DNA from: Pyrocephalus nanus
Lineage: Eukaryota; Chordata; Aves; Passeriformes; Tyrannidae
Reading direction: 5' to 3'
DNA: 64,000 nt
NCBI GenBank assembly: GCA_038380795.1
Contig: CM076274.1
Coordinates: forward strand, 18,880,027-18,944,026
Numbering within the stretch: the stretch's first letter is position 1; each line of letters begins with the position of its first letter. Positions 1-11,110 of the stretch are shown here, in pieces. The notes below the pieces were generated by a model that was not told the DNA's origin, ran no database searches, and saw only the letters and a list, made by a program, of their open reading frames with translations. The position numbers and the translations under genes were made by a program.

Positions 1-1134
1 ATTTGCCAGATTTCAGATAGCAAACTTGGATCCCCTGGAAGATACCTGGCGTGCTGCTCTTGCACACTCGAGCAGGAATATTTAACTGCTTCGGTACCTG
101 ATGCTGACACCCAGCTTGGAGCCACACGGGACCTTCCCCGTGACCTGACAGAAATGTGACTGCCCCAACCTCCCCCAGCACAATTATCATTTCTAAACTG
201 GGCTTTCAGCATCTTCAGACACGGAAAAATATGTTTTTTGAGCCAGGAGGACCCACCAGCAGGGAAGCTCATGGTCAGTGAGGTGGGGGGACATCAGCCC
301 GGGGGTCTCTGGGGGTTTCCTCCTGAGCCCACCTGCACACAGCTGGGCTCAGAAAGTCTTCTTTAGGAACTAGTTACCTAATGTTTCAGCCAAAATCCCT
401 CCTTGGTCCAATATTTAGGTTCCAGAGGGGAAGAACTTGAGCTGTTCTCAGCTTAATGTGACACTCAGCCCTCCCCTCAGCCATGGGACTGCAGAGAGTC
501 CCAACAGCCCTCGTGTGAGGAGCTGCTGTCCGGAAGGGGGGCGAGGATGGAGGGAAGGGGATGGGAAGCATCAGCAAGGCACCGAGAACCCCCAAACACC
601 ACATCACTTCCAAAGAGCCCAGCTATCCTGCAAAGCAGGAGGAAAGCAGCCCAGCAGCTTAGGGAGGAAAGAGTTGACAGCTCTTTGCTGTATCCAGCGT
701 CATTTTCCTTGGCAAATCCAGGCTGTTGTTGGAAACGAGCGCTGGATCTGCCGAGCCGAGCCTGCAGGAGCAACACTTTGTATTTAACACTTGAAGACCT
801 CAGCTCCCCAGAGCTCCCTCATCCCACGGCCCCATCCCGGCCAGCACTGCCCCTGGCACCACACACAGAGCCCACCAACTGCCCAGGCCCTGCAGCCACT
901 CCTGGGTTTGGAGAGGGATCCTGCTCTTACAGGGATGGGCTGCTCTCCTGCAGCTATTCCTGCTCCAGGACTTCACCACCAGCTGGGAATGTGCAGCCAG
1001 GGTGATGCCAAGGGACCAGAGGGAAGCTGTGGAGCCCAGCCCAACTCCCAGAGTCCGTGGTACAGTGATACAGGGATTTAGGGATTCCCCTGCTCCATCT
1101 GCTGCTGGTGCTGAGCTCAAAATGAGAATTTTAA

Positions 1135-1375
1135 ATCTCATCCAGTCCCACCCCCTGCCATGGGCAGGGACATCTTCCACCAGCCCAGGGTGCTCCAAGC
1201 CCCGTCCAACCTGGCCTTGGACACTTCCAGGGATCCAGGGGCAGCCACAGCTTCTCTGGGCAGCCTGTGCCAGGGCCTGCCCACACTCACAGGGAAGAAT
1301 TTGTTCCCAACATCTCATTTAAATCAACCCTCTTTAGTTTAAACCCATCACCCCTTGCCCTTGCACCCCCAAGTT
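1135..1375 (-). repeat. CR1 LINE fragment (3' end)
   Basis: The plus strand shows the reverse complement of the CR1 3' region: CCATGGGCAGGGACATCTTC, then CCAACCTGGCCTTGGACAC, then CAGCTTCTCTGGGCAGCCTG, then the TTTAGTTTAAACCCATCACC region. The terminal ATTCTATGATTCT tail is lost. Not coding. Confidence 0.85.
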
Positions 1376-2337
1376 CTAAGCAGACCAGGAATCTGTGGAC
1401 GAGCCTCATTCTGAGCCAAAACAACTCTTGTCAACAACAGGAGAAAACTCCAAGTTGGCAATAAAGATATTGCTAAATAGAAGATTTAATAATCCTTTAA
1501 AAATGGCAATTAACATCTTTTAACTTTGCCTTCCCCCACACCATAGAAAAGGTCTCCTTTTGACCTCAGAAATCTCCCAAAATTTACTCCAGTGGTGGGC
1601 TCCTCTTGCCCTCAGAGGGGATCACTCCCTTTCCCAGCAAGAGTTAACACCCCAGACTGAGCAAGCACCAACAAGCCCTTCCACCGCCCCAAGGCAGCCA
1701 ACTACTCATTGAGTTCATTATCACTAAAAAGATACAAACAGCTGCAGTATAAAACCCAACTATTTTCTTCACGGGTTTTCATCCTGCTCTCTAGATGCAC
1801 CTCGTCAGCTGCACGTCCAGCAATTCACAGGCAGAGCCGATCTCTCTGCCACAGGGTGTGTTTTATGGGAAAACGTGAGAATTTAAGCTTTCCAGGCAGA
1901 ACTGCTGCCCCTCCTGCAGCCCCAGGAACAGCAGCAAAGCACGGCAAAAAATTAAAATAAACCCCTCACTTTTGAGTCTGAACTGTCTCGGCCTCTCAGC
2001 ATCAAGGCAGCTTGGCAACAGTGCCAGCTACCAGCTTTAAATGCTTTATCCTCTTTTCCTATCCCATGGGGAAATTAGAATAAAGTGCTGGTAAAGGGTA
2101 GCAGTAGCTCAGCAATTTGTTTGCAAAGCTGAAGGAAATAATTGCTTCAAAATTATTTCCTGGATTAATTTCACTGAGCCCAGCACGTGGAGAAGACTGG
2201 AAGGATCACACAAAATCTGTTTAGGCCATTAGAGCCTGTCCTACAGAGTGTCCCCATCCCCACACTTCCCTGGGAAACCCGGGGAAAGTCACGGATCAGA
2301 AAATGAAAGGAAGGAATCCAAGGTTTATTTCTTTTTA

Positions 2338-2430
2338 GAAAATATAAATATTATTATATTTATATATTTATATAAACTATAATATATAAATATTTATATA
2401 TATATATAAATAATAATGATAAATATTTTA
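2338..2430. repeat. AT-rich microsatellite
   Basis: An imperfect run of TATA, ATAT and TAAATA units of about 90 bp with almost no G or C, next to GC-moderate intron sequence. Confidence 0.85.
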
Positions 2431-2546
2431 ATTTGATTTTTCCCCCCTGCTGGACAGGGCACAGTGGTGTTCTCACCCCTCTGGGAAGGAATGCCAACAT
2501 CAGTCAATTAAAGTAAGAAACAGAGAAGGGAGAAGAGACAGTAGGG

Positions 2547-2700
2547 AAGTTGCTCAGAGAAGCTGTAGAAGTGTCCAAGGCCAGGCTGGACAGGGCTTGA
2601 AGAAACCTGGGACAGTGGAAGGTGTCCCTGCCCATGGCACGGGGTGGACAAACATGGGCTTTAATAAGGTCCTTCCCAACCCAAAGCATTCCTTGATTTG
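2547..2700 (+). repeat. CR1 LINE fragment (3' end)
   Basis: Sense-oriented CR1 3' sequence: TTGCTCAGAGAAGCTGTAGA, GTCCAAGGCCAGGCTGGACA, CCCTGCCCATGGCACGGGGT, then GGTCCTTCCCAACCCAAAGC and a decayed tail. Confidence 0.85.
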
Positions 2701-3274
2701 GCAGCACCATGAGGTCTGTGCAGCACCACAACCCCACACAGCACGTCCCCAACTCTCCCACCCACCTGTAATTTACAATTCCAGAGCCAGTACCTGCTCC
2801 CAGGGGGATTTTACTCCCAGTGCCGCCTTAAGGAACATCCTCCCTGTCTCCCCCTCCTGCTTTGTGCTCAGGAGAGGCTGAAAAGCCCAGAGGTGCCATG
2901 AATTGCAAAGAGGGATTAAAGGACAAAGGGCTGGGCCCCCACTGCCCTGGGATGGGATTTAACCCACTGTGTCACCCCCTGGGACACCAGGCCCTGCCAA
3001 GGAGGGGAAACAGCGGAGACAGGGAGGGTCTGAGCTCCCAAAGCCGTGTGTCTGCATCCTCTCTGTGGCTGTGCTGGCCCAAGCTGAGCCCATGCCAGGC
3101 AGCTCTGGCAGGAGGGTGAGCCTTCCCCAGCACCCTCCTCCTCCTCCTCACTGCTCCTGGAAGCAGCCGGCAGCTCCCAGCCCTTGTATCCACACCCTGC
3201 TGCAACACACAGTGACCACAGCCCCGAGCAGCACAGCACAGCCCTGGCCGGGCCAGCAACACCATCAGAAACAT

Positions 3275-3346
3275 CCACCACGGCAAACCACACAGCTGAG
3301 AGCCACCACGGCAAACCACACAGCTGAGAGCCACCACGGCACAGCC
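3275..3346. repeat. 28-bp tandem repeat, 2.6 copies
   Basis: The 28-bp unit starting CCACCACGGCAAACCACACA is repeated exactly at 3275 and 3303, with a partial third copy from 3331. Confidence 0.85.
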
Positions 3347-3999
3347 ACCCACCACAGTGCCACGCCAGCCACCCCCTCATGGTGCAGCACCCACCACAGT
3401 GCCAGGGCCCATCAGTGCCCAGCTCCTCCTCACTCTGTGCAGGGCTAAAGCACTCGGAGCCTCCCATCCCATCTCCAGCTGCTGCTGCTGCTCCTCCCGG
3501 TGCCGGTGAGCCAAGGTTCGGCACGGGCAGGAGGATCCTGGCACTCCCCATTTGGAAGGAGTTACAGCCCTGGCACCCCATCAGTGCGATCCCGCCTCGT
3601 TAGTGCTTCACACTTACAACAGCGTTTCATTTGGGCTTATGGAAGGAGCTCATTTTCATAGGCACCCATCTGGGAGTGATTATTCCCGCTGTAGTAGCAT
3701 CCAGGCCCGACTGGCATCGGCACCATTAGCACACAAAAACCAGAGTTTAACAAGAGAGCACTTACCACTGCAACCACCCCATAAAGGCACTTAACTATGT
3801 TAAAATTGCATCCAAATCTCCCTGTAATTCCACGCCTGTGCACAATGGATCCTGACAGATTACACCTCTTCAGAGACACACTTGCCACTCGCTCACTGCA
3901 CAGAGTTCACTCAGCGCTTCACATCCCCCAAGCCCCCTCAGCCTCTCCCAGACCGGTTACCTTCTGCAGCCAGACACCTCTAAAAATAACATCCTCCTA

Positions 4000-4265
4000 A
4001 AGTGTTGAAAGACATTAAAATATAAAGCCATTAACATATAATAAGACTGGAATGAGAGCTCCGCATGCTCTGAAGCTCTCAGGGTTTGGCTTCCAGTCAA
4101 GAAAAATATATTGGATTAGTATGAGAGCAAAATTAGGATGGTGTGCAGTTTAATTAGCATTACAAGACACTACATGTGTACGGGAGAGCAGAGAAGATTT
4201 ATGTTATTATGCGGTAAGAAAAATAATGTTAAAAGGTTAGAATAATACGGGTTTGATACGGCGCT
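4000..4265. other. Candidate conserved non-coding element in EDA intron 1
   Basis: An AT-rich, repeat-free block with several TAAT/ATTA cores (for example AGTTTAATTAGCATTA near 4150) and isolated CpGs at its end (ATACGG twice near 4246-4262). It differs in composition from the flanks and has no open frame of interest. The call rests on appearance only. Confidence 0.3.
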
Positions 4266-5039
4266 CTGTACTCCGGGGTTAAGGGAAAGATAACTCTGGA
4301 ATGCCACTGAGTGTTCTTAAAAACCCAGGTCTGAGGGTTTGCCAGTGAACTCCTCGAAAAATTGTGGAAAAACCCTGCAATTTGGTCACGGGTCGGTCAA
4401 ACATTTACCCTGGCAACAACAGCGTTCTCCGTCAAGGAATTCAATCAACGCTGGTGAAACGTCCTGGTCCTCACACAAAGTCACAGTATTTGTGCTTCAC
4501 AGAACGAGCAGAAAAGAGAAATAAAGCAAACCCAGCTCAGCTGGGGTAGGGCATGATGGGGCAGAGCTGGCAAGAGCCGGGACGGGAAGGAAGCGCCGTG
4601 CTCGGATCGCGTGCTCCCAGCTGCCCTGGAGTTATTCCTCTGCTAATCACATTCCTCTGTTTCCAACACGACATCGGCATCCCCACGCTCCTCCACAAGC
4701 TGCAGCCCGTCCTCCTGTCCTTCCTGGGCATCGCTGCATTCACCTCACAGTTGTTCCCAGCAGCCACAGCTGCCCGCACTCCCCGGGTCAATAATCCCCT
4801 GATGCCGACAGAAGCTTCAAGACAGCAGTGGGAATTTATATTTCATATTTCCTAACTGCTTCCTCTCTCCCAGAGGTGAGATTTTTCTCTGTTTACCTCC
4901 TCACCATTCCCATCTCCCCACACTTTGAGGGTGGCCCCAGCAAGACTCATCCATGGCCACCCTGTGCTCAGACAGCCCAAAGCCACAGCCACTGGCACCC
5001 ACACAGCATCATAACTCTGGGAATAAGGATGTTATCAAC

Positions 5040-5135
5040 TCCTGATAGAGTTGAAGATGTCCCTGCCCATGGCAGCAGGGTTGAACAAGACGGCCTAGAA
5101 AGGTCCCTTCCACTCCAAAGGCTCCTGTGATTCCA
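5040..5135 (+). repeat. CR1 LINE fragment, short and decayed
   Basis: GAAGATGTCCCTGCCCATGG and AAGGTCCCTTCCACTCCAAA with a decayed CR1 tail, sense orientation. Confidence 0.65.
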
Positions 5136-5992
5136 CAGTTCCCAGGGAGCAGCCAGGCTGTCTGCACACAGCCAAAGGAGAGGGTTCCTCCTCACACCAG
5201 GAATTAACACCACAACACCCACAGGGATGCACCTCCAAGCCTCAGGGCACGGTTCATGCTATATTTAATTTTCCCATAGATACAGCAGAGTTTGCCTGGA
5301 ATATTCACAGGCACAGCAGCAGGAATATGTTCTCTATCTGATATCAGGCTGTCCCTCCCTTCCTGCACAGACCCCAGCCCTTGGGCAGCCTCCGGAGTGT
5401 CTGTCGAGGACAGGCACTATCCAGCTGTGAATGAAGGCAACCAGAGCCCAGCATCAACCACACAGAGCTCTGTGGGCTCCTTTCCTGCCCTGTGAGAGCC
5501 TCCTCCAGCTACAACCAGGACCATGAAGTGCAATTCAAGGGAAAACCCACCATAAAGCACATCCCTAATCACCACCTTCCCTTTGCACAGACCTGACATT
5601 TCCATAACCCAGGATCAGAGTTGTGAAATCCCAACACACGTGTCCTGAGCAGGTATTTAAAGGTCTGAGGCTGCAGGACACTGTGCAGAGAGCGCTGATG
5701 CTGGAGAAGTGTTTACAGGACGCTCTGCTCAAAGCTTTCAGCACATGGCCAGGTTTCTGCTCGGCCCCGATCCATCGCTGCCAGTGCAGCCTCCTGGTTT
5801 GGGAAGCAGGAACCAGACAGAGGGATGAAGGTGCATGGATGATCTACAGGTATGCTCGAGGTGGGAAAAGCCTCTGGAGCAGCTTTTACACCTTCAGACC
5901 CGTTGACATCACGTTGTGCCAATCAAACCTGCCTCTGACTCGGGAGCTGGGATTGACAAGAAAGGGCAAAACAACTGCAATTTCACATTGGT

Positions 5993-6199
5993 GAGGGAAA
6001 AGAAGGGAAGAAATTCTTCTCTGTGAGGGTGGGCAGGCCCTGGCACAGGTTGCCCAGAGAAGCTGTGGCTGCCCCATCCAAGGCCAGGCTGGACAGGACT
6101 TGGAGCAAGCTGGAGGTATCCCTGCCCATGGGGGCAGGGGGTGGAACTGGGTGAGCTCTGAGGTCCCTTCCAACCCAAACCATTCCAGGATTCTCTGAA
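5993..6199 (+). repeat. CR1 LINE fragment (3' end)
   Basis: Sense CR1: GAAGAAATTCTTCTCTGTGA, GGCACAGGTTGCCCAGAGAA, CCAAGGCCAGGCTGGACAGG, and a tail AACCCAAACCATTCCAGGAT. Confidence 0.9.
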
Positions 6200-7860
6200 A
6201 GTCAGGAACACCAATGTGAGCACTACTCAGAAGTGGGAACATCCCTTGTTAAAGAGGTGAGGAGCAGAGAGCAGGAGCAGACCCCGTGGCACAGGGGAAG
6301 GTGAACACCGGGAACAGAACTGCTGCTCAGCACATTTTTTTGGATGACTCAGCACCCCCTCCCCCCCTCCCACCAGCTGCAAGCGCCTCCACAATTAGTT
6401 TGATCCGACAGAACTGATGGTATTTGATCCCATTCCAAAGCCAGCCTTTGGCAGCCTTTCTGCCCGTCTCGGGACACTCTCAGGGCACGCGCTCCGCTTG
6501 GCATCGGCCAAAAAACATGTTTTGGCAGAAACCTGGCATGACACGGATTTGGTTGGAGAAACAGCGCAGGAACAATGCTCTGCACAGCTCAGATATTACA
6601 GGGGCGATTTTCTGACAGCAAAGTGCAATTTAATTTAGGCATGGAATACTCCAAAGGGCAGGAAGCAGTGCCCTGCTGCGGATCCCCGCGAGTGGGGCCA
6701 CAAGCAAAATGCTCGACAGAATCCCTCTCCCATCCCACAGCACACTCATCCAGAGGGATTATTTGGATTTTATCCCACCAGCGCTCCCCAAACCCACTCT
6801 TGCACCTCAGAGCACTCGAAGAGTCGGTGAATTAAAGCAGCACTAACAAACCCCTCATCTCGCAGCCAACGCGGTGATGCAACAGCCGGCGGGTTCTGGG
6901 ACAAAGATGTGGACTACAATGCCTCACCCTCTGCCATGAAAAACTGCCCTTGGATCCTAAATGAGTTACATATTTGGATACCCTGTAAGATGGGGAAGCG
7001 GGGCCTTATCGAGCTGCCAAATCTCACTCCTGTCATGAGGTCATTTCTGGCACGTGGCCAGGCGAGATTTCAGCCAAAATCTCGGTGCTGACCATCGCTC
7101 CCCGTCCTTCCCCCCTCGCTCCTCTTCCTCCTGCCTCAGGTCAGGAAGGCGGGGAAAAATAAAATCATTAGAAAATAAATTTAAAAAGGGTCAGGAAGGG
7201 CAGTGCCTTTTGTTTTTAAACCAGCCTATACAATCACAACACACACACACTCATTACTCGGCCTCCTCACTGACAACACTTCACGCAGCTGAGGGGTGGT
7301 TTGAGGGCTCAGAACACCACAGCCTTTGGGATGCCAGGTCTCCCCCCAGCACACCCCAACTCTGACCGTGGCCCCCGGAAGAGAAATGTCATTGACCTGA
7401 TCTCCTGAATTAATTATTTAGCAATTTTGGCTTCATTTTTGCAATCATGTGCATGGGACCACACTTAGGGTTTACAGCTCAGAAAAGCTGCGAGGAACCC
7501 CACACGTACCCTGAAGCTTGATGATAACTTTCTAAATAAAGCTGTTTGCAAACACCTTGTCCCATTGCTTTAATCACCGAAGGGATGCACTGACAGCAGT
7601 CTAGGACATGGAAAGGGGTTGTTTTTAGCTGCACAGCAACTCGAGGAAACGGCAAGGCAGAAAATTCAGCACGAAACGGGCGAGCAGCACGACTACAAAT
7701 CCCATTAATCACACGTTGTCACGGCAGCTCCCAACCGGGGCGGTGAGATGCCAGTGCCCGGGGACATTCAGCCATCCCCCTGTCCCCACTACCAGGAAAC
7801 TTCCTCTCACAACCAACTGCTTCCATACGTCCCAAAGAATTTTTCATCTTAAGCCTGACA

Positions 7861-8060
7861 GGCCAGATGCAAAAGAAAGAAATAAATAATTAGCGTTACC
7901 TTATCTGGAGTACGTCAGCTGTCCCGAGCAGCGCTCGGATCTCCGTACGCATCCCGAGACAAATTACCTAACGCTGTAATTTATGAATGCCTCAAGTATT
8001 TGCCCCGGTATTTCATTATGCACTCGCTGGAAAGAAGAGCTCTAAAGGCTAAACAGATCC
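7861..8060. other. Candidate conserved non-coding element next to the EDA promoter
   Basis: Repeat-free block about 1.5 kb inside intron 1. It mixes AT-rich homeobox-like cores (AAATAATTAGCG, TAATTTATGAATG) with preserved CpGs (GTACGTCAGC, TCCGTACGCATCCCG). GTACGTCAGC resembles a CRE-like site. Retention of CpG in an AT-rich setting suggests constraint; this is inference. Confidence 0.35.
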
Positions 8061-9271
8061 AGCACGATAACACGAAAGGCACTCCAGTCTATTCCAAGGC
8101 AACCCAAGAATCCCAGCACGGCATCGAGCTGCTCCGGCTCACTTTGTGTTGACACTGCCGGGGCAGAGAAGGCGGAACAGAGAGCGGTGACCCGAGAGCT
8201 CGGGTTCCCTCCGGTTCAGCGCTTAACTGGGATTTATTTCATTGTGGGAAGCTGCGGGATCCGGCAGCCCTGGAAGCGCGATCCCGGCTTTCCCGGGGGC
8301 AGCCGAGGCCGGCGCGGCGGAACCGCTGCCCGCTGCCAAGTGGGAGGAAGAGTTCCCAAACTCGCCACTTTATCAAAGCTATTTTTGTCCTTCCCCCACA
8401 CACATTGATAAGCAACAGGAAGAGGACCGCCAGAGTGCTGGGGTTTGGCGTGTCCCCTCAAAACCCCGCTGGGACCCCCCGGCAAAGCCACCCGGCACCT
8501 CTGGGGAGCGGACCATCCGCTCCGGAGGCTCAAGGGGGAGGAAACTCTTTCCTCCAGCTTATCCTGCTCGCAGAGAAGTTTCGTGCCTGGAAAAAATGAG
8601 CTAAGTTTGCGAGCGGAGGCCCCAGCTCCGCTCCAGCTCTCCGGAGGCTCTCGGGACAGGAGACCCCTCCGGGGGCTCGGGACAGCCGTGGGGACAACCG
8701 GGAGACAGATGCCAACCTGTCCGGCACAGAGGCAGGACCTGCTGCAGGGGGGACACCGAGGCATCACCGGCAAGGCTGATGCACCTGGGTTGAGGGGGAA
8801 CTGTGATAACGAAACTCACGCCAGCTGGAGGGAGGGGAGCGAGCGGAGGGCGATGCGGGACTGGGATCCCCCGGAGTGCGGAGCGACCTGTGCGGGGCTC
8901 CCCGGCCGCTGCACCCGCGCCCGGGGGTCCCGCAAGGGCCGGGGCAGAACTGCTGCCCTCGACCAGGGCTGGGCTATCGGGAGCGGGGCCGACACGGCGG
9001 GGCTGTCGCGACAGGGAGGCGGCGGCAGCAGGTGGAGCGCGGGCGGCCCCGCAGCCCCGTCACCCCCCAGCTCCCCCCGCGCTTCACCCCTGTAGCAGAG
9101 TTTGGGGCTTCCCCCCCTTTTCCAACTAACCCCGACCGGGGGGCTGTTCCCAAGCGCCCCAGGGAGCGGCACCCGTGCCAGGGATGGAGAGGGGGCGAAG
9201 CGGGGATGGAGAAGGGATGGAGGGGGGATGGAGCCCGACACCGCGGTGCCCCTCGCCCCGCCCGGACCCAC

Positions 9272-9553
9272 CTGCTGGCGCCGCTCCGCGCCCTCGGCCG
9301 CTCTCTGCGGGCGGCCCCCGGCCGGGGCTCCGGGCGCTGCCGCCGTCCCGTCCCGGCGCGGCGGGGCCGCGGGCTGCGGGCCGCGGTCGCGGCGGAGCTC
9401 GGAGCGCAGCTCCAGGTAACAGCCCAGCGTCAGGACGTGCAGCGCCAGCGACAGCGCGAAGAAGCCGAGGAAGAGCCGCCAGCTGCCGCCGCCGCCCCCG
9501 CCGCCGCAGGAGGAGCAGGCGCGGGCCGCCGCCGCCCTGCGCTCCGCGCCCAT
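9272..9553 (-). CDS. EDA: Ectodysplasin A (EDA), coding exon 1: cytoplasmic tail, transmembrane anchor and start of stalk
   Basis: EDA is a type II membrane TNF-family ligand. It is cleaved by furin and binds EDAR to drive skin-appendage development. This exon encodes the first 94 residues. The ATG is at 9553-9551. Residues 1-24 are a short Ala/Arg/Gly-rich cytoplasmic tail with a seven-Gly run. Residues about 25-46 are the membrane anchor (LFLGFF then LSLALH), followed by [11 protein letters not shown], which from memory is nearly the same as in mammalian EDA. The exon ends CAGCAG and is followed by GTGGGT (intron starts at 9271). It is 282 bp, phase 0, as expected for EDA exon 1. Human exon 1 encodes about 132 residues, so the stalk part here (Pro/Ala/Arg-rich, residues 57-94) is shorter. 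The furin-site, collagen-like and TNF-domain exons are not in the window; they should lie left of position 1. The family call is firm. The exact start could only move within the same frame, and no other in-frame ATG suits the family. Confidence 0.93.
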
Positions 9554-9658
9554 GGTGCGCTCGGGCGGAGCGGACCGAGCCGAGCGGCCCCCGCGCTGCT
9601 GCTCCCGGGGCGCGCCGGGCACCGCGGGCTGCGCGGCCGGGCCGCCTGCCCCGCCAGG

Positions 9659-9840
9659 GGGCGGGGCCACGGGGCGGGGCACACACAGAGGGGCGGGGCC
9701 TGGCGGGGACGGGGCGGGAGCAGGCGCTGGGTGGGCGGGGAAGGGCCGCGGCAACGCCCAAACAGTGGGCGGGGCTTCGCCGGAGAGGGGAGGAGACTCG
9801 GGCACGCTCCGGTGGGCGCGGTTTCGCTCGTGGTGGGCGG
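9659..9840. promoter_or_regulatory. GC-box (Sp1-type) cluster upstream of EDA
   Basis: GGGCGG occurs seven times on the plus strand: 9659, 9672, 9691, 9712, 9733, 9767 and 9835, with a related GGGCGTGG at about 9852. Several are extended GGGGCGGGGC boxes. They lie 106-290 bp upstream of the EDA start codon. Sp1/KLF binding is the usual reading of such boxes; actual binding is inference. Confidence 0.65.
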
Positions 9841-10874
9841 GGCCAGGCGATGGGCGTGGCCAAAAGGAGCCGGAGCCCGGGCCCGATTCTGATCCTGCTC
9901 CTGATCCCGATCCTGGTCCTCATCCTGCTGCCCACCAGCTCCCTCATCGTATCCCAGGAAAGCCCTCCCGGCCCCGGGGGTGCTGGAACAGCGGCAGGAG
10001 GACAGCAGGACCCCCTGGCTGAGCAGGGGGACCCCCAAACGAGCCTTTGCACCACGGGGAGCAGTTCATTGACCATTTATAGCCGGGAAAGCAACGCTTC
10101 CAAAGGAGTCTGCAAAGTCTTCTCAGGTTCTGTTACCAGAGGGCTTAATTGATAAGATAGATAATGAGATTAATAAGGTGCTGCGTGATGCTCACCTGCC
10201 ACGGGCTGCAAGGAAATTTGGATACAGCACTGGAAATTGTCTGAGCAAATCAGAGAGGTGGCCTGATGAAAACAGGATGTGATTTGGAAAAATAAAGGGG
10301 GAAAAAAGAATGAAATAAGGTGTTCGTATCAGGAGAGGAGGCTGTGAGGGGGAGGCAGGAGGTGGCACTGCTGAGGAGGATTCCTGCTGGGTTTAGAGGA
10401 TCAGAGCAGGTCAGCTGGGGAAGGAAGTGCTGGGAAAGGATGTCAGAGCCACGATCAGATCTCCAGGAAGGGCCCCCACACCAAGGACTGTCACCGGCAC
10501 ATCCCTGGGATCGGGGTCCTGATCCCCTGGGTGGGCTCAGGGAGCTGGGTGGTCCCGAGCAGGTCTGTGTTCCCATCATCCCAGAGGCAGGGTGAGATTC
10601 CCACAGGGCTGTCCTTTCCAGCCCTTCCAAGTCCTGGAGCACATCGTCTGGGAGTTTGTGGGGTCTCCATCACACAGATCACACAGATCACAGCCACTGA
10701 GAGTCCTGTGGTGGCTTTGTCCTGCCTTTGGGGAGGAGGACGACCTTCTCCAGCTCTTCCTACCCTTTTTTTTCCTGCAGTAGGGCTTTTCCTTCAAGTT
10801 CTGTGCCATAGACATGAAATGACATGAGAGCCTCTGTTTTCATTTAAGAAAGAAATGTTTCCTTAATATTTGTG

Positions 10875-10888
10875 AAAAAAAAAAAAAA
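10875..10888. repeat. Poly-A run
   Basis: Fourteen consecutive A on the plus strand; no associated retrogene or SINE body recognised upstream. Confidence 0.8.
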
Positions 10889-11030
10889 CTGGGAGCATTT
10901 AGCACTGCCAACCCCAAGAACTGAGGAGCAGAAAGCAAATAAACACAAATGAACCCTCTGTTCAAAACTCTGTAATTATTGTAGGAACATTCATAATTAT
11001 TTGAGTGCTTTAGTGCTGTTACTGGTTTTC

Positions 11031-11110
11031 ACAGAAACACAGAATATCCTGAGCTGGAAGGGACCCAACATGGATCATCGAAGTCCAACTGCTGCACCAC
11101 CAAAACCCTG
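11031..11110 (-). repeat. CR1 LINE 3' fragment
   Basis: ACACAGAATATCCTGAGCTG then GGACCCAACATGGATCATCG and GTCCAAC, the reverse complement of the 3' end of a CR1 subfamily distinct from the CATGGGCAGG type elsewhere in the window. Confidence 0.75.

Larger units (their letters stand above)
1..9271 (-). other. EDA: EDA intron 1 (5' part)
   Basis: The intron begins with the donor GTGGGT reading down from 9271 and continues past the left edge; no acceptor or second EDA exon was found. In mammals this intron is very long, so absence of exon 2 is expected. It holds four CR1 fragments, an AT microsatellite, a 28-bp tandem repeat and two candidate conserved non-coding blocks, listed separately. In the other stretches (about 1-1130, 1380-2335, 2705-3995, 4270-5035, 5145-5990 and 6200-7855) I see no gene, RNA or recognisable repeat. 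Confidence 0.85.
8160..9890 (-). promoter_or_regulatory. EDA: CpG island and promoter region of EDA
   Basis: Dense CpG dinucleotides and high GC run from about 8160, through EDA exon 1, to about 9890, in contrast to CpG-poor DNA on both sides. The ATG is at 9553, so the 5' UTR and transcription start should fall between about 9554 and 9880. I see no TATA box at a convincing spacing, which fits a CpG-island promoter. The exact transcription start cannot be read from sequence. Confidence 0.75.

Noticed and set aside
8876..9892. Long plus-strand frame across the EDA promoter
   Set aside because: It is antisense to EDA exon 1 in a stop-poor CpG island; the minus strand has the EDA homology and a proper donor.
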